Below, one piece after another: positions 35,340 to 44,675 of a DNA stretch of 64,000 nucleotides (position 1 is the stretch's first letter; each line of letters begins with the position of its first letter). Source of the stretch: an uncultured Pseudomonas sp. (GTDB lineage Bacteria > Pseudomonadota > Gammaproteobacteria > Pseudomonadales > Pseudomonadaceae). A program made the translations under genes and the position numbers. Under the pieces are notes generated by a model that was not told the DNA's origin, made no database searches, and saw nothing but the letters and a program-made list of their open reading frames with translations. Where the stretch lies: the NCBI RefSeq assembly GCF_913777995.1, contig NZ_CAJYVE010000013.1, forward strand, positions 62,001 to 126,000, written 5' to 3'.

Positions 35340-36845
35340 TCAGGGTCTGGGAAAGCGCGCGCGGCGCTCCAGGTCGTCGAGGTCGATGTGGTTGCGCATG
35401 AACTGCTGGCTGGCGTCGACCCAGGGCTGGTGGTCCCAGCTCTTCAGTTTGCCGGTGGCCAGGGCCTTGCCCACCAGGCGTCGGCGACGCTGGCTGGCAA
35501 GCACCTGCTGGTGAATGCGCGGTATGTCCCAGCGTGCCCGGGCCTCGGCCAGGAAGGCCTCGAACAGGGCGCGATGCGCCGCCGAGCCGCTCAGTTCCTC
35601 GCGCTCCTGCGGGTCATTGGCCACGTCGAACAGCAGGCAGGGGTCTTGCTCGGAGTAGATGAATTTGTAGCGGCCGCGGCGAATCATCATCAGCGGGCTG
35701 GTGGTACCTTCGGCCATGTACTCGCCGAACACCTCGTCATGCCCGCCCTCGCCGCGCAGGTGCGGCAGCAGCGAGCGGCCATCCAGCGGCAGGCGTGCGT
35801 CGACCTGGCCGCCGGCCAGTTCCACCAGGGTCGGCAGCAGGTCGGCGGTGGACACCGCTTCGCGCACGCGCCGTGCGGCGAACTGCCTGGGGGCGTGCAC
35901 CAGCAAAGGCACCCGGGCGGCCATCTCGAACCAGTGCATCTTGTACCAGAGGCCGCGCTCGCCGAGCATGTCGCCGTGGTCGCCGGAGAACACGATCAGC
36001 GTGTCGTCGGCCAGGCCGGTGTCTTCGAGGGTCTGCAGCAACTGGCCGATGTTGTGGTCGATGTAACTGCAGGCGCCGAAGTAGGCGCGCCGAGCATCGC
36101 GGATCTTGTCCAGCGGCAACGGCTTGTCCCACAGGTCGTAGACCTTCAACAAGCGCTGCGAGTGCGGATCCAGGGCGTCCTGGTCGGCATGCGCCACCGG
36201 CATGGGAATCTCATCGTCGCGGTACAGGTCCCAGAACGCCTTGGGAATGGTGTACGGGTCGTGTGGGTGGGTCATCGACACGGTCAGGCAGAACGGCGCC
36301 TCGCCGCCTTCGCGAACATGATCGAACAGGTACTGGCGGGCCTTGAACAGCACTTCCTCGTCGAAATCCAGCTGGTTGGTGCGCACGCAGGGGCCGGCCT
36401 GCAGCACCGACGACATGTTGTGGTACCAGCTGGGTCGTACGTCCGGTTCGTCCCAGTTCACCGCCCAGCCGTAGTCGGCCGGGTAGATGTCGCTGGTCAG
36501 CCGCTCTTCGTAACCGTGCAGCTGGTCCGGCCCGCAGAAATGCATCTTGCCCGCCAGGGCGGTGCGGTAGCCGAGGTTGCGCAGGTAGTGCGCATAGGTG
36601 GGTATATCGGCCGGGAAATCCGCCGCGTTGTCGTAGGCGCCGATCTGGCTCGGCAACTGGCCGCTGACCAGGGTGAAGCGCGACGGCGCGCACAACGGGC
36701 TGTTGCAGTACGCCGCATCGAACACCACCGCCTGCTCGGCCAGGCGGCTGAGGTGTGGCAGGCGAATGGGCGACGGGCCGTGTAGGGGCAGGATGGGGGC
36801 GGCCATCTGGTCGGCCATGATGAAGAGGATGTTCGGTTGTTTCAT
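35340..36845 (-). CDS. betC: choline sulfatase
   Basis: Hydrolyses choline-O-sulfate to choline and sulfate. The 501-residue protein has the sulfatase signature CAPSRFTLVSG (Cys52 is the residue converted to formylglycine), the N-terminal metal site MADQM and later FSGDHGDMLGE. The start is ATG at 36845 (MKQPNILFIMADQ); the longer open frame upstream runs into the divergent regulator. It is the first gene of a leftward group with the binding protein and SulP gene. Confidence 0.95.
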   Translation of the reverse strand: MKQPNILFIMADQMAAPILPLHGPSPIRLPHLSRLAEQAVVFDAAYCNSPLCAPSRFTLVSGQLPSQIGAYDNAADFPADIPTYAHYLRNLGYRTALAGKMHFCGPDQLHGYEERLTSDIYPADYGWAVNWDEPDVRPSWYHNMSSVLQAGPCVRTNQLDFDEEVLFKARQYLFDHVREGGEAPFCLTVSMTHPHDPYTIPKAFWDLYRDDEIPMPVAHADQDALDPHSQRLLKVYDLWDKPLPLDKIRDARRAYFGACSYIDHNIGQLLQTLEDTGLADDTLIVFSGDHGDMLGERGLWYKMHWFEMAARVPLLVHAPRQFAARRVREAVSTADLLPTLVELAGGQVDARLPLDGRSLLPHLRGEGGHDEVFGEYMAEGTTSPLMMIRRGRYKFIYSEQDPCLLFDVANDPQEREELSGSAAHRALFEAFLAEARARWDIPRIHQQVLASQRRRRLVGKALATGKLKSWDHQPWVDASQQFMRNHIDLDDLERRARFPRP

Positions 36846-36957
36846 CGCAGCGGCATCCCATTGCAGGTTTTTATGCAAAAGTGTTGCATCGCAGGATGAA
36901 GACGCCGGTTTTCCCGGTAAAGCCCATGTCTGGCAATGCCTAGGATAAGTACAGCTT
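36846..36957. promoter_or_regulatory. betC-LysR divergent promoter region
   Basis: A 112-base gap between divergent genes, where a LysR regulator would normally bind to control both. No specific operator could be assigned by eye. Confidence 0.45.
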
Positions 36958-37908
36958 ATGTTTGAGAGTCTCGGCGAATTGTCTCTGGATCTGCTGCGCG
37001 TATTCGAGGCTGCCGGACGACTGCGCAGTTTCACGGCGGCGGCGAGTGAGCTGGGCACCACCCAGCCGGCCATCAGCCAGCAGATCAGGCGCCTGGAGGA
37101 CCGGCTGGCGACTCGGCTGTTCGACCGGGTCTACCGTGGCATCGTGTTGACCGAAGCCGGTGAGCAGTTGCTCGGCCACGTGCAGACCGGGCTGCAGGCC
37201 ATGGACCAGGGCCTGGCCAATATCACCCGGCGCGCCCAGCACGAGGTGCTGCAGGTGGCCACGGACTTCGCCTTCGCGGCCTACTGGCTGATGCCGCGCC
37301 TGCATCGCTTCCACCAGCTCAACCCGGATGTGGACGTCAGCCTGGTTACCGGTGAACGCAGCCAGACCATGCTGCGGCCCGACATCGACGTCGCGGTGCT
37401 GTTCGGCGACGGTCGTTTTCGCCAGGGCGAGAGCCACTGGCTGTTCAGCGAAGAGGTGTTCCCGGTGTGCAGCCCCGGCCTGCTGGCTGGCCGCCCCCTG
37501 CCCTTGCCGCCCGATGCCTTGTGCGACCTGCCGCTGCTGCATTTGCGCAGCGAGGGCAGCCCGCGCTGGTTCGACTGGGCCGGGGTGTTCCGCGCCCTCG
37601 GTATTGCCCAGGCGCCGGCGCCCGGCCAGTTGCGCTTCGACAACTACACCCTGCTGATCCAGGCCGCGATTGGCGGTCAGGGGGTGGCGCTGGGCTGGCG
37701 ACACCTGGTCGACGACCTGCTGGAGCAGGGCCTGCTGTGCCGGCCGCTGGACGCCGTGGTGCAGTCGGCCTCGGGCTATTACGTGGTGCTGCCGCCACGC
37801 AAACGTCGCCAGCAGCTGGTCGAGCAGTTCGTCGAGTGGCTGGCGAACGAGCAGGCGCGCAGCCGCGGTGCATCACCACAGCGACCTTTACCACCGTTGG
37901 CGGTATGA
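36958..37908 (+). CDS. LysR-family regulator of choline sulfate utilisation
   Basis: A 316-residue LysR regulator with an N-terminal helix-turn-helix (residues about 5-64: LLRVFEAAGRLRSFTAAASE...QISQQIRRLEDRL-type) and an effector-binding domain. It is transcribed divergently from betC, so it is very probably the betR-type activator responding to choline-O-sulfate or choline. The effector is inferred from context only. Confidence 0.87.
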   Translation: MFESLGELSLDLLRVFEAAGRLRSFTAAASELGTTQPAISQQIRRLEDRLATRLFDRVYRGIVLTEAGEQLLGHVQTGLQAMDQGLANITRRAQHEVLQVATDFAFAAYWLMPRLHRFHQLNPDVDVSLVTGERSQTMLRPDIDVAVLFGDGRFRQGESHWLFSEEVFPVCSPGLLAGRPLPLPPDALCDLPLLHLRSEGSPRWFDWAGVFRALGIAQAPAPGQLRFDNYTLLIQAAIGGQGVALGWRHLVDDLLEQGLLCRPLDAVVQSASGYYVVLPPRKRRQQLVEQFVEWLANEQARSRGASPQRPLPPLAV

Positions 37909-38007
37909 GCTGTTGATGAAGCCCTACAAAGACTGCAGCGGCTTCTGACAGATACTTGTACGGCGTCGATGCAAGACTGCGCGCTTTTCTCGCATAAGGA
38001 CATCGCG

Positions 38008-39360
38008 ATGCAGCCGCTGATCACCCCCACCCAGGCCTTCTACAGGAAGTGGCTGAAAAGACTCTGGCTACCTGGCGCCTTGCTGGTCGGCTCGCCGATC
38101 CTGTTCAACAGCATGTTCTTCTACAACGAAGCCGGCTACATGACCCACGTGCGCACCATTTTCGGCGACGAGAAGATCGTCGATGACGTGGGCTACGCCA
38201 CGCGCTGGTTCGGTCGGGCCACGGTGTGGAAGAAAGCCATCAGCGTGCAATCGGTGCTGGCGCTGGACAAGCTCGACGAAAACCCCGAAAACGACGCGTT
38301 GGGTGCAACCATCGAGACCTTTCCCATCGTGTTCCTCGGCAACGTCGACGCCAAGGTCGAATCTGCCGCGCGGTTTCGCCTGCCCAGCGGCGAGGCCTTC
38401 CTGACCATCGCCCAGGAATACCGCAACCCGGACAACTTCATCCGCAGCGCGCTGTTGCCGGCGATCAAGGAAACCCTGCAGGCCACGGCCTCACTGATGA
38501 CTGCCGACGACTACTACGCCGGGGCGCGCAGCGAGTTCGCCGCCGAATTCGAAAACCAGCTCAAGGACGGGCTGTACCTCATCAAGCGCAAGGAAGTGCG
38601 CCGCGTCCAAGGCCGCCTGCCCGACCAGACGGCGATTCTGCAGGCCGGCACCGAACAGGGGCAGTTCGGCCACAACTCCGGCAGCCAGTACATCACCGAG
38701 AAGGTCACCGACGACAAGAACGTGCCGATCCGCAAACAGCAGCAGTTCCGCCGCTTCGGCGTGGAGGTGGTCGAGGCGCGGATCACCAACATCGACCCCA
38801 ACCCGCAGTACCGTGAACGCATGCTCAAGGTCCAGCATGCCCTGGCCGAGCTGGCAGTGGCGCGGCAGAACCGCCTCAAGGAGGAAGAAGAGAAACGCCT
38901 GGTCACCGCCCGTGGCGAAAAGGAAGTCGAGGCCAAGCGCCAGGAAACCCTGCGTGACCAGATCGCCCGCACCACCCAGGCGGAAACCGAGAAGCAGCTG
39001 GCAGTGATCAGTGCCGAGCGCGAACGCAGCCGCGCCGAGATCGAGAAGCAGACCGCCGAGCTGCTGCGCGAAAAGGCCGTGACCACCGCCGCTGCCACGC
39101 GTATCACCGCCGATGCCGAAGCACACGCTCGCGAGGCCGCGCTGAAGGCGGACGGCGCCTTGCAGTCCAAGCTGGATGCGTTGGTCGAGATCAACCGCGC
39201 CTGGGCCCAGGCAGCGGCGCAGGCCCCGGTGCCCGGTGTGATGATGGGCGCTGCCGGCTCTGGGGCGGTCGGCCGTCAGGATGAGCTGAGCCAGCTGATG
39301 GGCGTGCTGGCCGCCAAGGCGGCCAAGGACATGGCCCTTGACCTGAAACCGGGCGGCTGA
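38008..39360 (+). CDS. SPFH/band-7-like membrane protein with long coiled coil
   Basis: A 450-residue protein with one N-terminal membrane segment (WLPGALLVGSPILFNSMFF, about residues 19-37), a central SPFH-like domain (about 50-270), and a highly charged Glu/Lys/Arg/Ala coiled coil (about 290-400) ending in a Gly/Ala-rich tail. This layout resembles stomatin/flotillin relatives, which form membrane-bound rings. The start at 38008 has TAAGGA 7 bases upstream; an ATG 13 codons earlier does not. It has no evident functional partner; the true role is unknown. Confidence 0.7.
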   Translation: MQPLITPTQAFYRKWLKRLWLPGALLVGSPILFNSMFFYNEAGYMTHVRTIFGDEKIVDDVGYATRWFGRATVWKKAISVQSVLALDKLDENPENDALGATIETFPIVFLGNVDAKVESAARFRLPSGEAFLTIAQEYRNPDNFIRSALLPAIKETLQATASLMTADDYYAGARSEFAAEFENQLKDGLYLIKRKEVRRVQGRLPDQTAILQAGTEQGQFGHNSGSQYITEKVTDDKNVPIRKQQQFRRFGVEVVEARITNIDPNPQYRERMLKVQHALAELAVARQNRLKEEEEKRLVTARGEKEVEAKRQETLRDQIARTTQAETEKQLAVISAERERSRAEIEKQTAELLREKAVTTAAATRITADAEAHAREAALKADGALQSKLDALVEINRAWAQAAAQAPVPGVMMGAAGSGAVGRQDELSQLMGVLAAKAAKDMALDLKPGG

Positions 39361-39440
39361 GCCGGCCACCAGGTTTGCGAGGGCGGCGCCCGGCATGGGA
39401 TAACACGCCTTTTTTCAGGGCCGCTTGTTGGAGCAATCCC

Positions 39441-39773
39441 ATGCCATCAATTCAGGGCTACCACGCCCACGTCTACTTCGATGCCCAGACCCTCGACCAG
39501 GCCCGCGCCCTGTGCGAAGCCGCCACGGCGCGTTTCGATATCCAGATGGGGCGGGTCCATCAACGCCTGGTCGGCCCACACCCTGAATGGAGCTGCCAGT
39601 TGGCTTTTTCCCACAAGGACTTTGCCGATATCGTGCTGTGGCTGGCGTTGAACCGTAAGGAGCTGGTGGTATTCCTGCACCCGCTGACCGGCGACGACCT
39701 GGCCGACCATACCGCCCATGCGATCTGGATGGGGGCGGTACGGCCGTTGAACCTGGAAGCCTTTGCACGCTGA
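39441..39773 (+). CDS. DOPA 4,5-dioxygenase family protein
   Basis: A 110-residue protein of the small DOPA-4,5-dioxygenase-like family. Conserved histidines occur in GYHAHVYFD, VGPHPEW and FLHPLTGDDLADHTAHAIWMG, as expected for metal binding. The start is ATG at 39441, with GGAG upstream. Its substrate in bacteria is not established; it stands alone between the SPFH gene and a convergent CigR-like gene. Confidence 0.82.
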   Translation: MPSIQGYHAHVYFDAQTLDQARALCEAATARFDIQMGRVHQRLVGPHPEWSCQLAFSHKDFADIVLWLALNRKELVVFLHPLTGDDLADHTAHAIWMGAVRPLNLEAFAR

Positions 39774-39786
39774 TGCCGTGCAGCCG

Positions 39787-39809
39787 GTAGGCGCGGCGTT
39801 AGCCGCGCC
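39787..39809. repeat. REP-like palindromic element
   Basis: GTAGGCGCGGCGTTAGCCGC, extending to GCC at 39809, resembles the REP core seen at 4207 (GTAGGAGCGGCTTCAGCCGC). It lies in the convergent gap after the dioxygenase-family gene. Confidence 0.6.
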
Positions 39810-39871
39810 AAATCTCGCCCCCCTTCCCGACTGAGGCCGGCCTTGCCCGTAACGCCGCCCCTCAAGGCGGC

Positions 39872-40342
39872 TCAGTTCAGCACGCCATCCAGAATGGCGT
39901 AGACAATCCCGGTGCCCACGGCGATCAGCACCACGTCGGTGCCCAGGCGGCGCCATTCATAACCTTCGTAATGCGGCAGGTGCTGCAAGGCGCGGCGGTC
40001 CAGGCGCTTGCCGTAGCCGGGTGGCAGCGGCTTGCCCCTGGCCACGATGATGCCCGGCGGCAGCGGCTGGCCCCGGCCGATCACGTCACGGTATTGCACG
40101 ATGGTCTGGCGTACCGGGCCGAAATCCTGCGGTGGACGGTGTCCGCCCCGCTCGCCCTGAGGCCCTTGCCCTGCGGGACCGTTACCGTGGCCGCGCCCCG
40201 GGTTGTCGCCCGGCCCCTGTTGAGGCCCGCCCCGTTCGTTCTGCCCCGGCCCACGCCCGTCGGGCGGTGCGGCCTGCAGCAGCGAACTGGCGCTGATCAT
40301 CAGGATTCCCAAGCCGGCGACGACGCGGTTTGGCAGTTTCAT
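39872..40342 (-). CDS. exported Gly/Pro-rich CigR/RcnB-like protein
   Basis: A 156-residue predicted envelope protein: signal peptide (about residues 1-25, MKLPNRVVAGLGILMISASS...), a low-complexity Gly/Pro/Gln/Arg-rich stretch (about 26-72), then a conserved C-terminal domain with LPPGIIVARGKPLPPGYGKR and a hydrophobic tail (VVLIAVGTGIVYAILDGVL). The C-terminal pattern matches the RcnB/CigR family, which includes the Salmonella anti-virulence regulator CigR. Start ATG 40342 has GAGGAG upstream. Function here is unknown. Confidence 0.72.
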   Translation of the reverse strand: MKLPNRVVAGLGILMISASSLLQAAPPDGRGPGQNERGGPQQGPGDNPGRGHGNGPAGQGPQGERGGHRPPQDFGPVRQTIVQYRDVIGRGQPLPPGIIVARGKPLPPGYGKRLDRRALQHLPHYEGYEWRRLGTDVVLIAVGTGIVYAILDGVLN

Positions 40343-40372
40343 GGGCAGGCTCCTCGGTATCAGGCAATGAAA

Positions 40373-40403
40373 AAGGGGCTCGGACCGCTGGTCCGAACCC
40401 CTT
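40373..40403 (-). terminator. rho-independent terminator after trpA
   Basis: AAGGGG-CT-CGGACC and GGTCCG-AA-CCCCTT pair around GCT. On the minus strand the stem is followed by TTTTTCATT. It lies about 57 bases after the trpA stop and upstream of the CigR-like gene. Confidence 0.88.
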
Positions 40404-40459
40404 GAGTCTTGTCCTGTAGAGTCACCCGCGCCCGGCGAAATTCCTCTGTATCAGGATCT

Positions 40460-41269
40460 TTACACCCGCGCGCCGCGCACGCCTTCGGCCAGCGCTGCGC
40501 ACAGGCTCAGCACGCCGTCGACGGCCTGTTCGGGCGAGCCGGCCTTAGCGATCTGATCGACCAGTGCCGAGCCGACCACCACCCCGTCGGCCAGGCGCGC
40601 GATGGCGGCGGCCTGTTCAGGAGTGCGGATGCCGAAGCCGACGCTGATCGGCAGCGAGGTGTGCCGACGCAGACGCTCGATGGCCTCGGTGACGTGCTCG
40701 GTGGTCGCCGAACCGGCACCGGTGACACCGGCAACCGACACGTAGTAGACGAACCCGGAGCTGCGCTCCAGCACTCGTGGCAGGCGCGCATCGTCGGTGG
40801 TCGGGGTGGTCAGGCGGATGAAGTCGATGCCCGAGGCCTGCGCCGGGGTGGCCAGCTCGCCGTCGTGCTCCGGTGGCAGGTCGACGATGATCAGGCCATC
40901 GACCCCGGCTTCCTTGGCCTGGGCGACGAAGGCGTCGACGCCGAAGCGGTGGATCGGGTTGTAGTAACCCATCAGCACGATGGGCGTGGTGCTGTCGTCG
41001 GCACGGAACTCGCGGACCATCTGCAGGGTTTTCGCCAGGGTCTGGCCAGCGTCCAGCGCACGCAGGGTGGCCAGCTGGATGGCCACGCCGTCGGCCATCG
41101 GGTCGGTGAACGGCATGCCCAGTTCGATCACGTCGGCACCGGCAGCCGGCAGGCCCTTGAGAATCTTCAGCGAGGTGTCGTAGCCGGGGTCTCCGGCGGT
41201 GATGAAGGTCACCAGGGCGGCACGGCCTTCGGCCTTGAGCTGGGCAAAACGGTGTTCGAGACGGCTCAT
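40460..41269 (-). CDS. trpA: tryptophan synthase alpha subunit
   Basis: Cleaves indole-3-glycerol phosphate to indole for TrpB. The 269-residue protein has the catalytic Glu in [16 protein letters not shown] (with the second acidic residue), and [10 protein letters not shown] and LIIVDLPPE. The ATG at 41269 overlaps the trpB stop by 4 bases, the usual coupling of trpBA. Confidence 0.97.
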   Translation of the reverse strand: MSRLEHRFAQLKAEGRAALVTFITAGDPGYDTSLKILKGLPAAGADVIELGMPFTDPMADGVAIQLATLRALDAGQTLAKTLQMVREFRADDSTTPIVLMGYYNPIHRFGVDAFVAQAKEAGVDGLIIVDLPPEHDGELATPAQASGIDFIRLTTPTTDDARLPRVLERSSGFVYYVSVAGVTGAGSATTEHVTEAIERLRRHTSLPISVGFGIRTPEQAAAIARLADGVVVGSALVDQIAKAGSPEQAVDGVLSLCAALAEGVRGARV

Positions 41270-42495
41270 GCCTGCTTCTCCTGGTTCTTTTCGGCCTCGG
41301 CCATATGGGTCATCACGGTTTGCATGTCTTTGTCGCCACGGCCCGAGAAGCACACCACCATCAGGTGGTCCTTGCCCAGGGTCGGCGCGCGGCGGATGGC
41401 TTCAGCCAGGGCGTGAGCGGTTTCCAGCGCCGGGATGATGCCTTCCAGGCGGCAGCACTGGTGGAAGGCGTCCAGGGCCTGGTCGTCGGTGATGCTCACG
41501 TACTCGACGCGCTTCACTTCGTGCAACCAGGCGTGTTCCGGGCCGATGCCGGGGTAGTCGAGACCCGCGGAAATCGAGTGGGCGTCGGCGATCTGGCCGT
41601 CGTCGTTCTGCAGCAGGTAGGTACGGTTGCCGTGCAGCACGCCCGGCACGCCACCGTTGAGGCTGGCCGCGTGCTTGTCGGTGTCGACGCCATGGCCACC
41701 GGCCTCGACGCCGATGATCTGCACGCTGGCGTCATCCAGGAACGGGTGGAACAGGCCCATGGCGTTGGAGCCGCCGCCAACGCAGGCGACCAGGCTGTCG
41801 GGCAGGCGGCCTTCCTTCTCGAGCATCTGCTCCTTGGCTTCCTTGCCGATCACCGACTGGAAGTCACGGACCATGGCTGGGTAAGGATGCGGGCCGGCTA
41901 CGGTGCCGATCAGGTAGAAGGTGTTGTCGACGTTGGTGACCCAGTCGCGCAGCGCCTCGTTCATGGCGTCCTTGAGGGTGCCGGTGCCGGAGGTCACCGG
42001 AACGATCTCGGCGCCCAGCAGCTTCATGCGGAACACGTTGGCCTGCTGGCGCTCGATATCGGTGGCGCCCATGTAGATCACGCAGGGCAGGCCGAAGCGT
42101 GCAGCAACGGTGGCGGTGGCCACGCCGTGCATGCCGGCACCGGTTTCGGCGATCAGGCGGGTCTTGCCCATGCGCTTGGCCAGCAGCACCTGGCCGATGC
42201 AGTTGTTGATCTTGTGCGCGCCGGTGTGGTTCAGCTCTTCACGCTTGAAGAAGATCCGTGCGCCGCCCAGGGCATCGCTCAGGCGTTCGGCGTAGTACAG
42301 CGGGTTGGGCCGGCCCACGTAGTCGCGCTGGAAGTAGGCCAGTTGCTCGGCGAACGCCGGGTCGGCCTTGGCGGCTTCATACTCGCGGTTCAGGTCGAGG
42401 ACCAGGGGCATCAGGGTTTCGGCGACGTAGCGGCCGCCGAACGAACCGAACAGGCCGTTGGCGTCGGGACCGTTGCGCAGTGGGGTCTGGGTCAT
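41266..42495 (-). CDS. trpB: tryptophan synthase beta subunit
   Basis: PLP enzyme joining indole and serine to make tryptophan. The 409-residue protein carries [14 protein letters not shown], with Lys95 as the PLP lysine, and the phosphate-binding [14 protein letters not shown] lies 7 bases before the ATG. In pseudomonads trpBA is induced by indoleglycerol phosphate through the adjacent divergent regulator TrpI. Confidence 0.97.
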   Translation of the reverse strand: MTQTPLRNGPDANGLFGSFGGRYVAETLMPLVLDLNREYEAAKADPAFAEQLAYFQRDYVGRPNPLYYAERLSDALGGARIFFKREELNHTGAHKINNCIGQVLLAKRMGKTRLIAETGAGMHGVATATVAARFGLPCVIYMGATDIERQQANVFRMKLLGAEIVPVTSGTGTLKDAMNEALRDWVTNVDNTFYLIGTVAGPHPYPAMVRDFQSVIGKEAKEQMLEKEGRLPDSLVACVGGGSNAMGLFHPFLDDASVQIIGVEAGGHGVDTDKHAASLNGGVPGVLHGNRTYLLQNDDGQIADAHSISAGLDYPGIGPEHAWLHEVKRVEYVSITDDQALDAFHQCCRLEGIIPALETAHALAEAIRRAPTLGKDHLMVVCFSGRGDKDMQTVMTHMAEAEKNQEKQA

Positions 42496-42621
42496 GAACT
42501 ACTCCGGGTTGCACAGGGCAAATGAATTGAGCCGTGGCGGCAATGGACACACTCTAACCAGCGCAGGCCCGCCTGAAAACCGATAAGATCGCCGCAACCT
42601 GTCAGGAAAACTCAACTGTCC
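42496..42621. promoter_or_regulatory. trpB-trpI divergent promoter/TrpI operator region
   Basis: A 126-base gap between divergent trpBA and trpI. By established knowledge of Pseudomonas, TrpI binds here to activate trpBA and repress itself. I could not fix the exact operator half-sites by eye. Confidence 0.6.
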
Positions 42622-43515
42622 ATGAACCGAGATCTTCCTCCGTTGAATGCCTTGCGCGCCTTCGAGGCGGTGGCCCGCCTGGGCAGCGTCAGCCAGGCGG
42701 CGGAACAGCTGCATGTCACCCATGGTGCGGTAAGTCGGCAGCTGAAGGTGCTCGAAGAGCACCTGGGCGTCAGCCTGTTCAGCAAGGAGGGCCGAGGCCT
42801 GAAACTCACAGATGCCGGGGTGCGGCTGCGTGACGTCAGTGGGGAAGCCTTCGACCGCCTGCGCCAGGTGTGCGCGGAGCTGAACCAGGGTGGCAGCGAT
42901 GCGCCCTTCGTGCTGGGCTGCTCCGGCAGCCTGCTGGCGCGCTGGTTCATTCCGCGTCTCGGGCGCCTGAACGCCGAGCTGCCAGACCTGCGCCTGCACC
43001 TCTCCGCGGGCGAAGGTGATCTTGATCCGCGACGGCCCGGGCTGGATGCCTTGCTGGTGTTCGCCGAGCCGCCGTGGCCGGCCGACATGCAGGTGCTGGA
43101 GCTGGCGGCCGAGCGCATCGGGCCGGTGCTCAGCCCGCGTTCGGCGCGCTACGAGACGCTGCGGGATGCGCCGGCCCGGGCCTTGTTGAACGAGCCACTG
43201 CTGCATACCGCTTCAAGGCCGCAAGCCTGGCCGGCCTGGGCGCAACAGCAGGGTATCGATCCGCAGGCACTGCGTTTCGGGCAGGGATTCGAGCATTTGT
43301 ATTACTTGCTGGAGGCGGCCGTGGCAGGCCTGGGTGTGGCGATTGCGCCAGAGCCGCTGGTCAGCGATGACCTGCGCGCCGGACGCCTGGCCTCGCCCTG
43401 GGGTTTTACGCAAACCCCGGCGCGGCTGGCCTTGTGGCTGCCTCGCCGGGCCGCTGACGGGCGTGCCCGTCAACTGGCCCAATGGCTCAGGAATGAGCTG
43501 CGAGGAAGCGGCTGA
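42622..43515 (+). CDS. trpI: LysR-family transcriptional activator TrpI
   Basis: Activator of trpBA responding to indoleglycerol phosphate. The 297-residue protein starts [20 protein letters not shown] and has a typical LysR helix-turn-helix ([20 protein letters not shown], about residues 24-43). Its divergent position next to trpBA is diagnostic in Pseudomonas. Confidence 0.95.
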   Translation: MNRDLPPLNALRAFEAVARLGSVSQAAEQLHVTHGAVSRQLKVLEEHLGVSLFSKEGRGLKLTDAGVRLRDVSGEAFDRLRQVCAELNQGGSDAPFVLGCSGSLLARWFIPRLGRLNAELPDLRLHLSAGEGDLDPRRPGLDALLVFAEPPWPADMQVLELAAERIGPVLSPRSARYETLRDAPARALLNEPLLHTASRPQAWPAWAQQQGIDPQALRFGQGFEHLYYLLEAAVAGLGVAIAPEPLVSDDLRAGRLASPWGFTQTPARLALWLPRRAADGRARQLAQWLRNELRGSG

Positions 43516-43851
43516 TCAGTTGCCGCGTTTGCACAGCAGGTAGGCGGCCAGCAGGCCGATGGCGCCAACTGCGACGCCGGCGGTGGTCCAGGGATGTTCC
43601 TGGGCGTAGTCGCGGGTGGCGATGGCGTTTTCACGGGTCTTGACCTTCACGTCGGCGTACACGTCGCCCAGGTCGCTGAGCAGGCCACGGGAATGGCCCA
43701 AGGCGCGCTCGGCACTGGCCTTGAGGCTCTTGAGGGTCTTGTGCGACTCCTCGGAGGCGTCGGCTTTCAGGCTTTCCAGCGACTTGAGCAAGCTTTCGAT
43801 CTCTGCTTCCACACTTTGCAGCGAAGCCTTGCGGAGTGAAGAACTGGCCAT
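43516..43851 (-). CDS. DUF883 (ElaB/YqjD-type) membrane-anchored protein
   Basis: A 111-residue protein with a long amphipathic/coiled-coil N-terminal region and a C-terminal membrane segment (TAGVAVGAIGLLAAYLLCK, about residues 90-108). This is the layout of ElaB/YqjD proteins, which anchor ribosomes to the inner membrane in E. coli stationary phase. The ATG at 43851 has AGGAGA upstream. Convergent with trpI, 0 bases apart. Confidence 0.83.
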   Translation of the reverse strand: MASSSLRKASLQSVEAEIESLLKSLESLKADASEESHKTLKSLKASAERALGHSRGLLSDLGDVYADVKVKTRENAIATRDYAQEHPWTTAGVAVGAIGLLAAYLLCKRGN

Positions 43852-44011
43852 GGTATTTCTCCTGCAGTGGTGAGTAGGGTGTGTTTTTTCCGACTGCAAG
43901 GGTTTTGAAAAGTGCAGAGCAATTTGCCGGCTGAACTTTTGTGCGGCTTTTCCACACAGAAACAGGGAGCGCCAGCAGCCCGCGCTCAGCCATTTCACAA
44001 GGAGAACTGCC

Positions 44012-44227
44012 ATGAGTGATCACCGCACCTACAAGAAGATCGAGCTGGTCGGCTCGTCTACCACCTCTGTCGAAGACGCCATCAACAACGCCATCGCCGA
44101 AGCCAGCAAGTCCCTGACCCACCTGGAATGGTTCGAAGTCACCGAGACCCGCGGGCATATCGAAAACGGCAAGGTGGCGCACTTCCAGGTGACCCTCAAG
44201 GTGGGCTTTCGTATCGCCAATAGCTGA
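44012..44227 (+). CDS. dodecin flavoprotein
   Basis: A 71-residue dodecin, which forms a hollow dodecamer storing flavin. The sequence [20 protein letters not shown] at the start and [20 protein letters not shown], holding the flavin-stacking Trp, are typical. AAGGAG lies before the ATG. Single gene, divergent from the DUF883 gene. Confidence 0.93.
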   Translation: MSDHRTYKKIELVGSSTTSVEDAINNAIAEASKSLTHLEWFEVTETRGHIENGKVAHFQVTLKVGFRIANS

Positions 44228-44357
44228 CACGCGTCACATTCCGGGTGGGCCGCTATGAACCTTCGAGCTGGCTCACTGCCATAGCCTGCGCTACTCATAG
44301 TCGGGGCGGCTTCATCGCGAGGTGCCCCTGAACCAGCCGAATCAGGAGGATGTGCTC

Positions 44358-44582
44358 ATGAAGCGATTCATGTTGGCGGTAGGTTTGTTGAGCCTGGCAG
44401 GCACTGCCATGGCCGCAGGCAAGCCCTGCGAGGAATTGAAAGCGGAAATCGACGCCAAGCTGCAGGCCAAGGGCGTGTCGTCCTACACGCTGGACGTGGT
44501 GGACAAAGGCTCGATTGCGGATCAGAAAGTGGTCGGCATGTGTGAAGGCGGCAGCAAGGCAATCGTCTACAAGCGTGGGTGA
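44358..44582 (+). CDS. DUF1161 periplasmic protein (copy 1)
   Basis: A 74-residue exported protein with signal peptide MKRFMLAVGLLSLAGTAMAA and the DUF1161 pattern PCEELKAEIDAKLQAKGV...YTLDVV...GMCEGG. Two cysteines probably form a disulfide. Start at ATG 44358, with AGGAGGA upstream. A paralog lies at 46430. Function unknown. Confidence 0.85.
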   Translation: MKRFMLAVGLLSLAGTAMAAGKPCEELKAEIDAKLQAKGVSSYTLDVVDKGSIADQKVVGMCEGGSKAIVYKRG

Positions 44583-44675
44583 TTCAAGTCCACGCCGTTG
44601 TTGACCGCTACCTGCGCGACAGGTCGCTCCTGCACCGCCTTGCAGCGGTAGGGGCGAACCTGCCCGGCAGGCGGT

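Noticed and set aside
44600..44672. possible REP element (GCGGTAGGGGCGAACCTGCC)
   Set aside because: Partial resemblance to the REP core but no clear palindrome; too weak to list.
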